In this document: positions 11,258 through 20,775 of the stretch, in pieces
Numbering within the stretch: position 1 is the first letter of the stretch
Layout: every line of letters begins with the position of its first letter
Assembly (NCBI GenBank): GCA_034432555.1
Contig: DAOUBW010000040.1
Span: 62,001 to 126,000, forward strand
Origin: CP2-2F sp034432555
GTDB taxonomy: Bacteria; Chloroflexota; Anaerolineae; Aggregatilineales; UBA2796
Reading direction: 5' to 3'
Length of the DNA stretch: 64,000 bases
Notes under the pieces: generated by a model
Databases searched by the model: none
What the model was told of the DNA's origin: nothing
What the model saw: only the letters and a program-made list of their open reading frames with translations
Position numbers and translations under genes: made by a program

Positions 11258-11764
11258 TCAACATCTGCGGGCGGCATTTCAAGCACAAGGCTTAGTTCAG
11301 CAGTGCGCTGAATGCCAACATGCAGCAAGACGGCGAAAATCACCAGACCAATGATCAGAATCAGGCGCGCTACCAACAGCCAACGACGGCGTGGGATGTA
11401 TTCTTGAGGGTGCAGTGGGCGCATTCCCATCGCACGGCGCAGCCAACTGTTCGAGCGCACAACGAAATGATAAAGCGCCGTTGTCAGCACAAAACTGCTG
11501 ATCAGCAGCAGCAGGAATTGCACGCCTGATGAATTGCGAACCTGCAAGATATGGAAAGCAAGGGCTACCACAATCGGATGGTGCAAGATGTAAAAAGGGC
11601 GTGAGGCATCACTGAGATATCGCCAGTGCTTACCGCCATGATTGAGCCAGCGCTTGCCGCTGTAAAGGCAGCATCACATGCCCAATAAAAGCAGCGAAAA
11701 TCACCAGCGCACGCAGCCAATCTAGGTAGTAGAGACGGTCCTGTATCGGTTGGATGAGCCACAT
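11254..11764 (-). pseudogene. Acyltransferase-3 family membrane protein, internal deletion remnant
   Basis: From the ATG at 11764 one frame encodes the family N-terminus (YYLDWLRALVIFAAFIGHV) and then stops after 44 residues. Another frame, open from about base 11665, encodes the family C-terminus (RYLSDASRPFYILHHPIVV, then several hydrophobic helices) to the stop at 11254. Intact acyltransferase-3 proteins have roughly 350-400 residues, so about 200 or more central residues are missing and the two ends are joined out of frame. An open reading frame of 110 residues persists for the C-terminal half but is unlikely to be a functional gene. An assembly artefact is not excluded. Confidence 0.75.
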
Positions 11765-11813
11765 ATAATCCTCAAAGGGTTGCCATGCTGGTGCGACATG
11801 GCAACCGCATATC

Positions 11814-12914
11814 CTACATTACCAGGATGGGCTTCAGCACCTCGCCTGATTCGGAAGCATGGATCGCTTCGTTGATCTGCTCAAAGGGAAATTGGCGGAT
11901 TAGCTTGTCAAACGGGAAGCGCCCTTGCTTGTATAGCTCGACTAGGGCAGGAATGAAGATATCCGGCACGCTTTCGCCTTCGATGATGCCGCGCACAGTG
12001 CGCCCAAACAACATCAGATTCGCATCCAGCGCCAGTTCAGCTTGTGGCTGAGGCAGACCGACTACGCCGCACACGCCGCGCGGCAGCAGCACATCCACCG
12101 CTTGGCGCATGACCTTTGTGATGCCCGTCGCTTCCAAGCTGTAGCGCACACCGCCGCCTGTTAGCTCGCGGATCGCCTCGACAGGATCACCGTCCGCCGC
12201 GTTGATCACGTGCGTCGCGCCTAGCTCACGCGCTAGCGCCAAGCGGTTGGGCTTGACATCCACGCCAATGATCATGCCACAGCCAACCGCACGCGCCGCC
12301 ATAATGGCTGCCATACCGACCGCACCCGTGCCAAACACCACTAACGTACTGCCTACCTCTGGACGCAACGCATTCATAATGCTGCCGGCGCCCGTCTGAA
12401 TACCGCAGCCAAGCGGACCAAGCAGTTCAATCGGCACATCTTTTGGCACTTTGACGACGTTCCGCTCATTGGCGATGGCATGTGTGCCAAACGAGGATTG
12501 CCCGAAGAAGCCGCCATGAATGGGCGTGCCGTTCTGCTGCATGGTGGTGGAGCCATCAGCGCGCACACCTGCCATGTTCAGCGCGGGAAAGTTCTGGCAG
12601 TAGGCAGGCGCGCCGTCCTCACAATTCAAACAGCGTCCACACGAGTTAAAGGTCAGCACCACGTGATCGCCCACCCCTACTTTAGTGACGCCGGCGCCAA
12701 CTTTCGCCACCACACCTGCGCCCTCATGCCCAAGCACAATTGGTGCTGGAAACCCTAGCCCTGCCAAGCTCTGCGCATACATATCTGTGTGGCAAATGCC
12801 CACCGCACTGACCTTGACCAGCACCTCACCGGCTTGTGGATCATCCATTTGCACAGACTCGATCTGGAAGGGTGCGCCTGCTCCGTGAACAACGGCAACC
12901 TTGACATCTAGCAT
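11814..12914 (-). CDS. Zinc-dependent alcohol dehydrogenase, aryl/class III-like
   Basis: A medium-chain dehydrogenase/reductase of 366 residues. Catalytic zinc site: Cys in VGICHTDMY, His in GHEGAG and a later Cys in PLGCGIQTG. Structural zinc site: the four-Cys lobe SCGRCLNCEDGAPAYC. The NAD-binding Rossmann motif is GTGAVGMAAI, and Asp in GVDVKPNR favours NAD over NADP. It oxidises a primary or aromatic alcohol or the reverse; the exact substrate is unknown. Stands alone upstream of lipA's terminator-like hairpin on the same strand. Confidence 0.92.
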   Translation of the reverse strand: MLDVKVAVVHGAGAPFQIESVQMDDPQAGEVLVKVSAVGICHTDMYAQSLAGLGFPAPIVLGHEGAGVVAKVGAGVTKVGVGDHVVLTFNSCGRCLNCEDGAPAYCQNFPALNMAGVRADGSTTMQQNGTPIHGGFFGQSSFGTHAIANERNVVKVPKDVPIELLGPLGCGIQTGAGSIMNALRPEVGSTLVVFGTGAVGMAAIMAARAVGCGMIIGVDVKPNRLALARELGATHVINAADGDPVEAIRELTGGGVRYSLEATGITKVMRQAVDVLLPRGVCGVVGLPQPQAELALDANLMLFGRTVRGIIEGESVPDIFIPALVELYKQGRFPFDKLIRQFPFEQINEAIHASESGEVLKPILVM

Positions 12915-12969
12915 TTGAAGTTCCTCTTATAAAGAATCTTTAGTTGCGAACGTCTTTAGTATAGATGTT

Positions 12970-12998
12970 CATCCCGTTGTTTGCCAAACAACGGGATG
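12970..12998 (-). terminator. Perfect hairpin downstream of lipA
   Basis: Thirteen-base perfect arms (12970-12982 and 12986-12998) with a 3-base loop lie 25 bases after the lipA stop. No T-run follows, so the terminator role is inferred from position and stem strength. Confidence 0.55.
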
Positions 12999-13022
12999 CT
13001 GCCTCGCTGTGAAAGAGGCGAC

Positions 13023-13997
13023 TTACTCGGCGCGCAGGCGGATGTAATTCAACTGCGAGAGCGTCCGCACCTGCTGTTCAGCGCGGTAGGAACTCCGCAC
13101 CAACGGACCACTCTCTACCCATTTGAAGCCAAGTTCCAAGCCAATGTGCTTCAGCGCCTCAAATTCGGCTGGCTCGTAGTAGCGTTCGATGGGCAGGTGT
13201 TTCTTGCTTGGCTGCAAATACTGCCCTAGCGTCAGGATGTCTACCTTGAGGGCAGCCAGATCGCGCATGACGGCAACCACCTCATCAAAGGTTTCGCCCA
13301 AACCGAGCATGATGCCGCTTTTGGTCAGCACCAACGGATCAAGTACTTTGGCGTTGCCAAGCGTTGCCATCGCCCACTCATATTTATCCTGCGGCTGCAC
13401 GCGCTTGAACAGGCGCGGCACCGTCTCCACATTGTGGTTGAGGATTTCCGGCTGCGCTTCCATCACGATCCTGAGCGCGTCAAGCTTGCCTTTGAAATCC
13501 GGGATCAGCACTTCAATCGAGCAGCCCGGCTGCACTTGGCGAATGCGCTTGATGACCATCGCAAAAATTGGTGCACCGCCATCGGGGCGTTCGTCGCGGT
13601 TCACGCTGGTGATGACCACGTGGCGTAGATTCATGGCGCGCACTGCCTCCGCCACACGGATTGGCTCTGTCCAGTCCAGCGGCGAAGGGCGCCCGGTCTT
13701 AATATCGCAAAAGCCGCATGAGCGCGTGCAAGTATCGCCCATCATCAGGAAGGTGGCAGTGCCGTTGCCCCAGCATTCACCGATGTTTGGGCAATGCGCC
13801 TCCTCACAGACGGTGTTCAGCGCCTTGCCGCGCATCAGGGTGCGAACTGCCTCATAGGTTTCGCCGCTAGGCGCACGCACTTTGATCCAAGGTGGGCGGC
13901 GCTGTGGGCGGTCGGGCTGCGGTGCATCCTCTAGGCGGGCGCGGGTGGGCGTTTCGCCGCCGGGGATGTGATCGAGGGGGATAATCGTGTCGGTCAC
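13023..13997 (-). CDS. lipA: Lipoyl synthase
   Basis: Radical-SAM enzyme inserting two sulfurs into octanoyl-protein to make the lipoyl cofactor of 2-oxoacid dehydrogenases and the glycine cleavage system. Both iron-sulfur motifs are present: the auxiliary cluster CEEAHCPNIGEC and the radical-SAM CTRSCGFC. The C-terminal RSSYRAEQ carries the RSSY signature. The GTG at 13997 was chosen because AAGGAG lies 6 bases upstream; the in-frame start at 14021 is less likely. A TATAAT at 14031-14036 on this strand is a good -10. lipB is not in the window. Confidence 0.96.
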   Translation of the reverse strand: MTDTIIPLDHIPGGETPTRARLEDAPQPDRPQRRPPWIKVRAPSGETYEAVRTLMRGKALNTVCEEAHCPNIGECWGNGTATFLMMGDTCTRSCGFCDIKTGRPSPLDWTEPIRVAEAVRAMNLRHVVITSVNRDERPDGGAPIFAMVIKRIRQVQPGCSIEVLIPDFKGKLDALRIVMEAQPEILNHNVETVPRLFKRVQPQDKYEWAMATLGNAKVLDPLVLTKSGIMLGLGETFDEVVAVMRDLAALKVDILTLGQYLQPSKKHLPIERYYEPAEFEALKHIGLELGFKWVESGPLVRSSYRAEQQVRTLSQLNYIRLRAE

Positions 13998-14030
13998 AAG
14001 GGACTCCTTACCAATACGCACTTGGGGAAG

Positions 14031-14036
14031 ATTATA
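14031..14036 (-). promoter_or_regulatory. -10 element of the lipA promoter
   Basis: A consensus TATAAT reads on the minus strand, about 34 bases upstream of the lipA GTG start. No good -35 is seen at 16-18 bases. Confidence 0.5.
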
Positions 14037-14060
14037 GCATAAGGCTACGCTCTAAAACGG

Positions 14061-14089
14061 TTGCTAAGTTCGGGCAATTTGGGTAAACT
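14061..14089 (+). promoter_or_regulatory. Candidate promoter of the sugar ABC importer
   Basis: TTGCTA (14061-14066), 17-base spacer, TAAACT (14084-14089). It is placed about 70 bases before the binding-protein start. Confidence 0.5.
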
Positions 14090-14159
14090 CTCTCATGTCG
14101 GCGTGCAGCAATGGTTTTCTGTGCGCCCAAGCCGCGTAACAACCATGAGGAGTTACTAG

Positions 14160-15494
14160 ATGCCTAAAATGCTTAAGTTTCTTACCGTTCTGCTGATTGC
14201 AGCCTTTGTGTTCAGCGGCGTTTTCAACAGCGCCGTATCGGCACAAGAAAAACCAACTCTGCGTGTTTTCTACGGCAGTGTGGGTGATATTGCTCAAGAC
14301 GAAGCAATTCTGAAGCGCTGGGCAGATGAGAACAACGTGAATGTTGAGATCGTCTATGCCTCGCAGAGCGCGACCGAGTACCTCGCACAGTTGCAGCAGC
14401 TTCTGGCTGCCCGTTCCACTGACATTGACCTGATTCAGTTTGACGTGATTTGGCCCGGCATCCTAGCGCCCAACATGCTCGATCTGGGACCTGCCCTTGA
14501 AGCAAGCGGCATGAAGGATATGTTCTACCCGCGCATCCTCGCCAACAACACCGTTGATGGCAAAGTTGTCGGTCTGCCGTGGTTCACGGATGCTGGTCTG
14601 CTCTACTACCGCACCGACCTGCTGGAGAAGTACGGCTTTAGCGCACCGCCCGCCACATGGGCAGAGCTAGAGAGCATGGCAAAGACCATTCAGGATGGCG
14701 AGCGCGCCGCTGGCAACGCCGAGTTCTGGGGCTTTGTGTGGCAGGGCAACGCCTACGAAGGCTTGACCTGTGATGCGCTGGAGTGGGTCTTCAGCAATGG
14801 TGGCGGCTCGATTGTCGAGGTAGATAAGACCATCAGCATCAATAACGAGGCTGCCATCAAGGCGATTGAGCGCGCTGCCGCTTGGGTTGGCACCATCTCG
14901 CCCGAAGGCGTGACGACCTACCAAGAAGAAGATGCACGCCGCGTCTTCCAAGCGGGCAATGCTGCCTTCATGCGTAACTGGCCCTATGCCTATGTGCTGG
15001 GGCAGGGTGGCGCGGATGGTACCCAAGAGACTGCTATCAAGGGCTTGTTCGCTGTGACGAACCTGCCCGCGGGCGACTCTGGTAAGGCAGCCGCCGCGTT
15101 GGGTGGCTGGCAGCTCGGCGTGAGCGCCTACAGCGCCAATCCTGATCTCGCAACGCAGCTTGCCCTGTGGCTGACCGCCCCAGAGCAGCAGAAAGAGCGC
15201 TGGCTCAAGCTGAACAACCTGCCCACCATGCCCGCCATCTACACCGATCCTGATGTGTTGGCAGCCACGCCTTGGGTGGCAGACCTGGTGCCAGTCTTCG
15301 AGAACGCCTCGCCGCGTCCCTCGACGGTGACCGCCGCGCAGTACAACGATGTGTCGGTAGCCTTCTTCACAGCAGTGCATGATGTGCTGACCAAGAAGAA
15401 GGATGCAGCCACCGCCTTTGAAGACCTCGAACTCGAGCTGGAAAACCTGCTCGGTAGCGAGTTCAGCGTTGGCGCACCGCCACCTATCGAGTAA
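14160..15494 (+). CDS. Sugar ABC transporter substrate-binding protein
   Basis: Extracellular family-1 solute-binding protein (444 residues), with an N-terminal signal peptide of about 27 residues ending near SAVSAQ. Typical features are FYGSVGD at the start of the first lobe, GLPWFTDAGLLYYR at the hinge, and a C-terminal GGWQLGVSAYS segment. It probably binds an oligosaccharide for the two permeases downstream. GAGGAG precedes the ATG. A terminator-like hairpin follows it, which would keep the binding protein more abundant than the permeases. Confidence 0.93.
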   Translation: MPKMLKFLTVLLIAAFVFSGVFNSAVSAQEKPTLRVFYGSVGDIAQDEAILKRWADENNVNVEIVYASQSATEYLAQLQQLLAARSTDIDLIQFDVIWPGILAPNMLDLGPALEASGMKDMFYPRILANNTVDGKVVGLPWFTDAGLLYYRTDLLEKYGFSAPPATWAELESMAKTIQDGERAAGNAEFWGFVWQGNAYEGLTCDALEWVFSNGGGSIVEVDKTISINNEAAIKAIERAAAWVGTISPEGVTTYQEEDARRVFQAGNAAFMRNWPYAYVLGQGGADGTQETAIKGLFAVTNLPAGDSGKAAAALGGWQLGVSAYSANPDLATQLALWLTAPEQQKERWLKLNNLPTMPAIYTDPDVLAATPWVADLVPVFENASPRPSTVTAAQYNDVSVAFFTAVHDVLTKKKDAATAFEDLELELENLLGSEFSVGAPPPIE

Positions 15495-15518
15495 GGCATA
15501 ACACTGTAATCCACACGA

Positions 15519-15547
15519 GGGCAGGTCAATTGCAGACCTGCCCTTTT
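15519..15547 (+). terminator. Hairpin plus T-run between binding protein and permease genes
   Basis: Perfect 9-bp arms GGGCAGGTC (15519-15527) and GACCTGCCC (15535-15543) are followed by TTTT. It is probably a partial terminator within the operon. Confidence 0.8.
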
Positions 15548-15629
15548 GCTTTGCCGAATCCCTTCATGCGCGGTATAGTTTCAGGCTTAATACGGTTTGC
15601 CGCGAAAGTTTTTTGAGAGGCTTTTTTAT

Positions 15630-16664
15630 ATGGCAGTCGCAACCACTCCATCGAACGCCGCTGTGCGCGGCGGCAGCACGCTCACCAAACGGCAAGCGCG
15701 CCTCGCTATGATTATGCTGGCACCCACCTTTTTTGTGCTGATCCTCGTCGCCTTCTACCCATTGGTGCGTACTTTTTTGTCCAGTTTCACCAATGAGCCA
15801 TTTGCCGATCCAACTGCTGAGGTTGCCAACGTCGGCTTGGAGAACTATCAGAAGCTGCTCGGCATCCAGATCGCGCCCTTTCCAGAAGGCGCTTCACTGC
15901 GCGAGACAATGATCACGGGCTACCGCCGTGTGAACACCTTTGATCTGTTTGGTGAACGCTACCTATTCGCCGCTGGCGACCCAATGTGGATTCAGGCAGT
16001 TATCAACACCGTCTTGTTCACCATCATTTCGGTGGCGCTTGAATTTAGCATCGGTTTGTTGGTGGCGCTGGTTGTGAACACACGCTTCCGCGGGCGCGGC
16101 ATTATGCGCGCTGTGATGCTCATCCCATGGGCAATTCCAACCGCTATCTCAACCGTGTTGTGGCGCTATATGCTGAACGATAACACCACTGGCGCACTGA
16201 ATGCACTCTTTAACGCCTTCGGGCTGATCGAGCCAAGCGCCAGTATTGCGTGGCGTTCGCAATACCCGCTGCTCTCGGTGATTTTGGTGGATGTGTGGAA
16301 GACGGTGCCCTTTGTGGCGCTGCTGCTCTTAGCAGGCTTGCAGACTATCCCAACTGATTTGTATGAGGCAGGCGCTGTGGATGGCGCAACGGTGCCGCAG
16401 CGCTTTTTCCGTATTACACTGCCGCTGCTATTCCCAACCGTGCTGATTGCGTTGGTCTTCCGCACGCTGGACGCTCTGCGCGTCTTTGATGTGTTCGCCA
16501 TTTTACTGCCGAACACCACGCGCTCTATGGCAACCCACAACTACGAAATGATGGTGACCAGTTATCAATATGGCTATGCCTCTGCCACAGGTGTGTTGAT
16601 CTTCATCATCATCTTTGCCTTCACTATCCTTTACATGAGCCTATTCCGCGTGGAGGTGGACTAA
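15630..16664 (+). CDS. Sugar ABC transporter permease, MalF/UgpA type
   Basis: Inner-membrane permease of 344 residues with six main hydrophobic helices. The cytoplasmic EAA loop reads YEAGAVDGATVPQRFFRITLP, where the ATPase docks. GAGAGG at 15615-15620 supports ATG 15630 rather than the in-frame TTG at 15597. A loop of about 60 residues between the first two helices (about residues 50-115) is longer than usual. No ATP-binding gene is in this operon; a shared MsmK/MalK-type ATPase elsewhere is likely. Confidence 0.93.
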   Translation: MAVATTPSNAAVRGGSTLTKRQARLAMIMLAPTFFVLILVAFYPLVRTFLSSFTNEPFADPTAEVANVGLENYQKLLGIQIAPFPEGASLRETMITGYRRVNTFDLFGERYLFAAGDPMWIQAVINTVLFTIISVALEFSIGLLVALVVNTRFRGRGIMRAVMLIPWAIPTAISTVLWRYMLNDNTTGALNALFNAFGLIEPSASIAWRSQYPLLSVILVDVWKTVPFVALLLLAGLQTIPTDLYEAGAVDGATVPQRFFRITLPLLFPTVLIALVFRTLDALRVFDVFAILLPNTTRSMATHNYEMMVTSYQYGYASATGVLIFIIIFAFTILYMSLFRVEVD

Positions 16665-17518
16665 TGGCAGGCAACCGTAACTTTAGCTATTGGGCAGGGC
16701 GCGTTGGCTTTAGCGCGCTGATCATACTGATCTTCCTCTATACGGCGTTTCCCTTCTATTGGGCGCTCATTTCGGCGCTGAAACCTGAGAGCGAGCTGAT
16801 CCAGACGCCGGCAACGTTCTTCCCACAGACGATCACATTTCAGAACTTTGAGGCAGTTTTCCGCAACGATGCTTTCTTGCGCGGCTTGCTGAACAGCACT
16901 GTCGTTTCGATTGTGGTAGTCACTGCGGCATTGTTCATTGGCTCGTTTGCTGCCTATGCACTCGGACGCTTGAAGTTCGGCGGCAAGCGCTGGATTCTGT
17001 ATGTGATCCTCTCTATGACGCTCTTTCCGCAAATTTCGATCTTGCCCGGTTTGTTCACGCTTGTGGATCAGCTTGGTATGTATGGCAGCATCACATCATT
17101 GATGACGACCTACCTGATCTTCACACTGCCCTTCACGGTGTGGGTGCTAACCTCGTTTTTCCGTGCGCTGCCTGCCGAATTGGAGCAGGCAGCCTTGGTG
17201 GATGGCTGCACACCTTTCCAAACATTCTATAAGATTCTGCTGCCGCTAACGGCGCCTGCCCTGGTCACGACGGGCTTACTCGCCTTCATTGCGGCGTGGA
17301 ACGAATACCTCTTCTCGCTGACCTTCACACTGACCCAGCCTGCCGCGCAGACGGTGACGGTAGCGATCACCAAATTCACCGGCGTGATCGCCCGTAACGA
17401 GCCGTTCGGCGAGATTATGGCGGCGTCCGTTGTGGTGACTGTACCGCTGATCGTGTTGGTGTTGATCTTTCAGCGGCGCATCGTGCAGGGCTTGACAGCG
17501 GGCGCCGTCAAAGGCTAA
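16664..17518 (+). CDS. Sugar ABC transporter permease, MalG/UgpE type
   Basis: A 284-residue partner permease with six helices. The EAA loop is LEQAALVDGCTPFQTFYKIL. The start shares one base with the previous stop (TAATG), indicating tight coupling. It forms a heterodimeric channel with the preceding permease. Confidence 0.93.
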   Translation: MAGNRNFSYWAGRVGFSALIILIFLYTAFPFYWALISALKPESELIQTPATFFPQTITFQNFEAVFRNDAFLRGLLNSTVVSIVVVTAALFIGSFAAYALGRLKFGGKRWILYVILSMTLFPQISILPGLFTLVDQLGMYGSITSLMTTYLIFTLPFTVWVLTSFFRALPAELEQAALVDGCTPFQTFYKILLPLTAPALVTTGLLAFIAAWNEYLFSLTFTLTQPAAQTVTVAITKFTGVIARNEPFGEIMAASVVVTVPLIVLVLIFQRRIVQGLTAGAVKG

Positions 17519-18027
17519 TGGTGCGCCTGTGGCAGGTGCTGCGGCTTGCCTTTTTCACAATATTGGGCGGCGGCTTGGCACTCAGCGCCGCCCTTGCGCT
17601 TGGCTTGGCTGATCCGCCACGCTATGGCAGTCTCTACGCCGAAACGCGGGACGCCGCGGCTGCCGTGCCGCTGCCACAGGGCGCTTTCACGCTGATTGTG
17701 CTGGGTAAGTGGTCGGAAGATGCCTCGCCGCTAGATTCGTGGCGTGTGGTCTTTGAAGCAGCCGACGGCACAGTTCTGTTTATGCTGAGCGTGCATGGCG
17801 ATGCCTCGTTCTCATTGGCGCCGCTTCAGCCCGATGCGGTTGGCTTCATTCATTTGCGGCGCCCGCCTGAGGCGAATGAGGTCTATCTGCACCTGACCGC
17901 CGACGGCGCGGAAGTGCGCCTGAACCGCGAGATCGCGTGGCGCGGTGCGCTGCCAGCAGCAGAGCGGGTGCGGATCAGCGGCGGCGAGGCGTTACGCGTC
18001 GCTGATCTGCGCCTGTTTGTGCCGTAG
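17518..18027 (+). CDS. Membrane-anchored hypothetical protein after the sugar transporter
   Basis: A 169-residue protein with one N-terminal hydrophobic segment (about residues 8-30) and a beta-rich extracytoplasmic domain. Segments such as FTLIVLGKW, DSWRVVFEAADGT and VYLHLTADGAEVRLN resemble a laminin-G/concanavalin-like sandwich, an inference from pattern only. TAATG overlap with the permease puts it in the sugar operon. It may bind the same carbohydrate at the surface. Not recognised as a named family. Confidence 0.7.
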   Translation: MVRLWQVLRLAFFTILGGGLALSAALALGLADPPRYGSLYAETRDAAAAVPLPQGAFTLIVLGKWSEDASPLDSWRVVFEAADGTVLFMLSVHGDASFSLAPLQPDAVGFIHLRRPPEANEVYLHLTADGAEVRLNREIAWRGALPAAERVRISGGEALRVADLRLFVP

Positions 18028-18028
18028 G

Positions 18029-19315
18029 CTAGGTGTTCAGCTCTGGACCTGCCACTGCCAGTGCATAAACGTTTGGCGAAAGGTATTTCTGCGCCGCGCT
18101 TAGCACATCTTCCCGCGTGATGGCGTTGATCATCTCGGTGTAGTTCCGCAGATAGTCCAAGCCCAGCCCGTAAGTCTCCATGTTCAGGATGGCGGCGGCA
18201 ACACCTTCGTTCGTCTCCAGCGTTAGCGGCAGGCGTCCGGTGAAGTTCGCCTTGTTATCCTCAAGATCATCCTCACTGACTAACTCTGTGGTCAAGCGCT
18301 TCACCTCGTTCAGCATACTCTCGATGGCGCGCTGCACGTTTTTCGGGTTCACGCCGGCGGCTGCCGTCCACGGCGCGGGACCTTGCCCACCGCGCACTGA
18401 ACTGTAGGCGTAGTATGCCAAGCCCTGATCTTCGCGGACCGTCTTGCCAAGTCTGCCCATCATGCCGAAGACGCCCAAGATGTTGTTGGCAAGGTTTGCC
18501 GCCTGAAAATCGGGCGCGTAGCGTGAAGGTCCCGCCCAACCCAACACAATATCTGACTGCGTTTTGCCGGGGATGACTTTGAAGGCTTGGCGCGCTTCGG
18601 GCAGCGGCGGCACGCTTGCCACGCTGGGCAGGGTGGGCTGATCAGCGTTCTGCCAATCACCTAGATGCTCTGCCACCAGCTTGACGGCATCTTCTGCCTT
18701 CACGGCGCCAACGATGGTGATGATCATGCCTTGTGCGCCGTAATTTTGGGCGTGGAAGGCGTGCAGATCATCAAGGGTGAGGCGCGGTAGGCTCTCGCCA
18801 GCGGCGAACATGCTGCGGCTGTAGGGATGCTCGGCAGGGTATGCCAAGCTGCGAAAACTCTCAAAGGCAACACTGCGCGTGTCTTGAGCGCGGATCTTAA
18901 GCGCGGTCAGGATTTCGCCACGCAGCCGCTCGGTTTGGTCAGCGGGAAAGGCAGGCTTCCGCAGCACATCAGAGAGGATGCCCAGCAAAACCGATAAATC
19001 CTCAGCGAGTGCCTTGCCGCCAAAAGATGTGCTGTGTGTGCCGCCGCTAACGTTCAGGGATGCGCCCATGCCCTCCAACGCCTCATGCAAGGCGTCAAAG
19101 TCGCGGGTGCGCGTGCCGCGCATCAGGGCAGAAGCGGCAAAATCGGCGAGTCCTTGTTTGTCGTCAGACTCTAGCAGGCTACCAACTGCCAGCGTGCCGC
19201 CAATCACGACCGATTTGTTCGAGAAGTTCTCCCGCGCCAGCACAATGATGCCGTTGGGCAGCACAGCGCGCAGGATGTCATCGCTGCCGGGCAGCGCACG
19301 GTTACTATTCGTCAT
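18029..19315 (-). CDS. M16-family peptidase subunit lacking the zinc site
   Basis: A 428-residue M16 protein with two repeated alpha/beta halves. At the position of HxxEH it reads GLADFAASAL, so it cannot bind zinc the normal way. In M16B pairs one subunit is catalytic and the other only lines the chamber; this is the second type. It overlaps the catalytic gene's 3' end by 11 bases and is translated with it. Confidence 0.92.
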   Translation of the reverse strand: MTNSNRALPGSDDILRAVLPNGIIVLARENFSNKSVVIGGTLAVGSLLESDDKQGLADFAASALMRGTRTRDFDALHEALEGMGASLNVSGGTHSTSFGGKALAEDLSVLLGILSDVLRKPAFPADQTERLRGEILTALKIRAQDTRSVAFESFRSLAYPAEHPYSRSMFAAGESLPRLTLDDLHAFHAQNYGAQGMIITIVGAVKAEDAVKLVAEHLGDWQNADQPTLPSVASVPPLPEARQAFKVIPGKTQSDIVLGWAGPSRYAPDFQAANLANNILGVFGMMGRLGKTVREDQGLAYYAYSSVRGGQGPAPWTAAAGVNPKNVQRAIESMLNEVKRLTTELVSEDDLEDNKANFTGRLPLTLETNEGVAAAILNMETYGLGLDYLRNYTEMINAITREDVLSAAQKYLSPNVYALAVAGPELNT

Positions 19316-20669
19316 CGTCGGCTTCTTCCTGTATATCGCCCAGCAGTTCGTTGGTCAATGCGTCTTCCATCTCGCCGCCGCCGCTGATTTCGGTCGGCAC
19401 GAACCAGCCAACCGTGCGCGCCTGTGGACGGAAATATTTGCGCGCCACCGCATGAATATCCTCAAGGGTCACGGCTTGCAGGCGTTCTTCAAAGGTCAGA
19501 AAGAACGCATAGCTGCCTGCCACATGCTCAAAGTATGCCAGCCAAAACGCCTGATTGGTGACGGTCTCGGTGCTGTAGGCAAAGAGCGCACGCGCCTGCT
19601 TGCGCGCCTTATCCAGCTCTGCCTGCGTGATCTCGCCGTTCACCGCCTTCTCGATCTCGGCGTTCAGGGCAGCTTCGACTTCTTCAAGCGTGCGCCCATC
19701 GCGCAGCGTCAGATCGAAGGAGTAAAGGAAAGGATCGAAGGACGGGTAGACACCTGAACTTAGACCGGCAACCAACTCTTTTTTGACCAACGCCTGATAC
19801 AAGCGGGAGGTTTTGTTGCCCACGCCGCCGCCGCCAAAGCCGCTGGCGCCGCCCAAGATGCTATCCAGCACAAAGAGCTTGATCCAGTCAGGATCGGTGA
19901 CGCCCGGCACCTTATAGACCATGGACAGGATTGGCGTTGGACCTGGACGCTCCACGCGCACGCGGCGTTCGCCTTGTTGGGGCGGCTCAGGGCGCACGAA
20001 TGGTTTAGGCAGATCGGCGGGTGGAATGCTGCCGTAGAGTTCTTCAATGCGGCGCAGCATGGCGGCACTCTCGAAATCACCCACCACCGAGATGATCGCG
20101 TTGTTCGGCGCGTAGTAGGTGCGGTAGTGGTTGTACAGATCGTCGCGTGTCATCGTCTCAAGGTCGGTCATATCGCCGATGATCTCGTGATGATAGCCAT
20201 GCACGCGGAAAGCGGCTGCCTGCACTTCCTCGCCCAACCAAAAGGACGGGCTGTTTTCCGAGCCTTGCCGTTCGCTGATGATCACGGTGCGTTCGCTCTC
20301 CACTTCTTCGGGATCGAACTGCGCATTGATCATGCGGTCTGCCTCTGCGCGCAATGCCAGATCGATCCGATCCGAGGGCATCGTCTCGTAGTAGGCGGTG
20401 TAATCGAGCGATGTTTGGGCGTTCCAAGCGCCGCCTTCGCGGTCAATCGCCTTATCCAGCACGCCGGCGGGAAAGTTGGGCGTGCCTTTGAACATCATGT
20501 GTTCCACCCAATGCGAGATGCCGGTTTTGCCGCTCGGTTCGTTGCGGCTGCCAACGCGGTATAGCACCCAAAAGCTGATGACGGGCGCCTTGTGCGACTC
20601 TTTGAGCAGCACCACTAAGCCATTGGGCAGCACGTGGCGCGAAACGCTGTTTGTCTCACTGTTTGTCAT
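19305..20669 (-). CDS. M16-family zinc metallopeptidase, catalytic subunit
   Basis: A 454-residue M16B peptidase. The inverted zinc motif HWVEH lies at residues 53-57, with the distal Glu in the EEVESERTVIISE region. It degrades or processes peptides inside a two-subunit chamber with the following gene. No signal peptide, so probably cytoplasmic. ATG at 20669 is the only sensible start. Confidence 0.94.
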   Translation of the reverse strand: MTNSETNSVSRHVLPNGLVVLLKESHKAPVISFWVLYRVGSRNEPSGKTGISHWVEHMMFKGTPNFPAGVLDKAIDREGGAWNAQTSLDYTAYYETMPSDRIDLALRAEADRMINAQFDPEEVESERTVIISERQGSENSPSFWLGEEVQAAAFRVHGYHHEIIGDMTDLETMTRDDLYNHYRTYYAPNNAIISVVGDFESAAMLRRIEELYGSIPPADLPKPFVRPEPPQQGERRVRVERPGPTPILSMVYKVPGVTDPDWIKLFVLDSILGGASGFGGGGVGNKTSRLYQALVKKELVAGLSSGVYPSFDPFLYSFDLTLRDGRTLEEVEAALNAEIEKAVNGEITQAELDKARKQARALFAYSTETVTNQAFWLAYFEHVAGSYAFFLTFEERLQAVTLEDIHAVARKYFRPQARTVGWFVPTEISGGGEMEDALTNELLGDIQEEADDDE

Positions 20670-20700
20670 GTGGGTTACTCATCATGCTAAGCTGAAAGGG

Positions 20701-20724
20701 ATGGGCGAGGGGAACCTCGCCCAT
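20701..20724 (-). terminator. Perfect hairpin after the UDP-glucose dehydrogenase gene
   Basis: Ten-base perfect arms (20701-20710 and 20715-20724) with loop GGAA lie 52 bases after the gene end, before the M16 start. No strong T-run follows. Confidence 0.6.
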
Positions 20725-20775
20725 AGACATAGTATAAACGGAATGTAGTCGGCTGCGTAATCTTACAGGCGTAGC

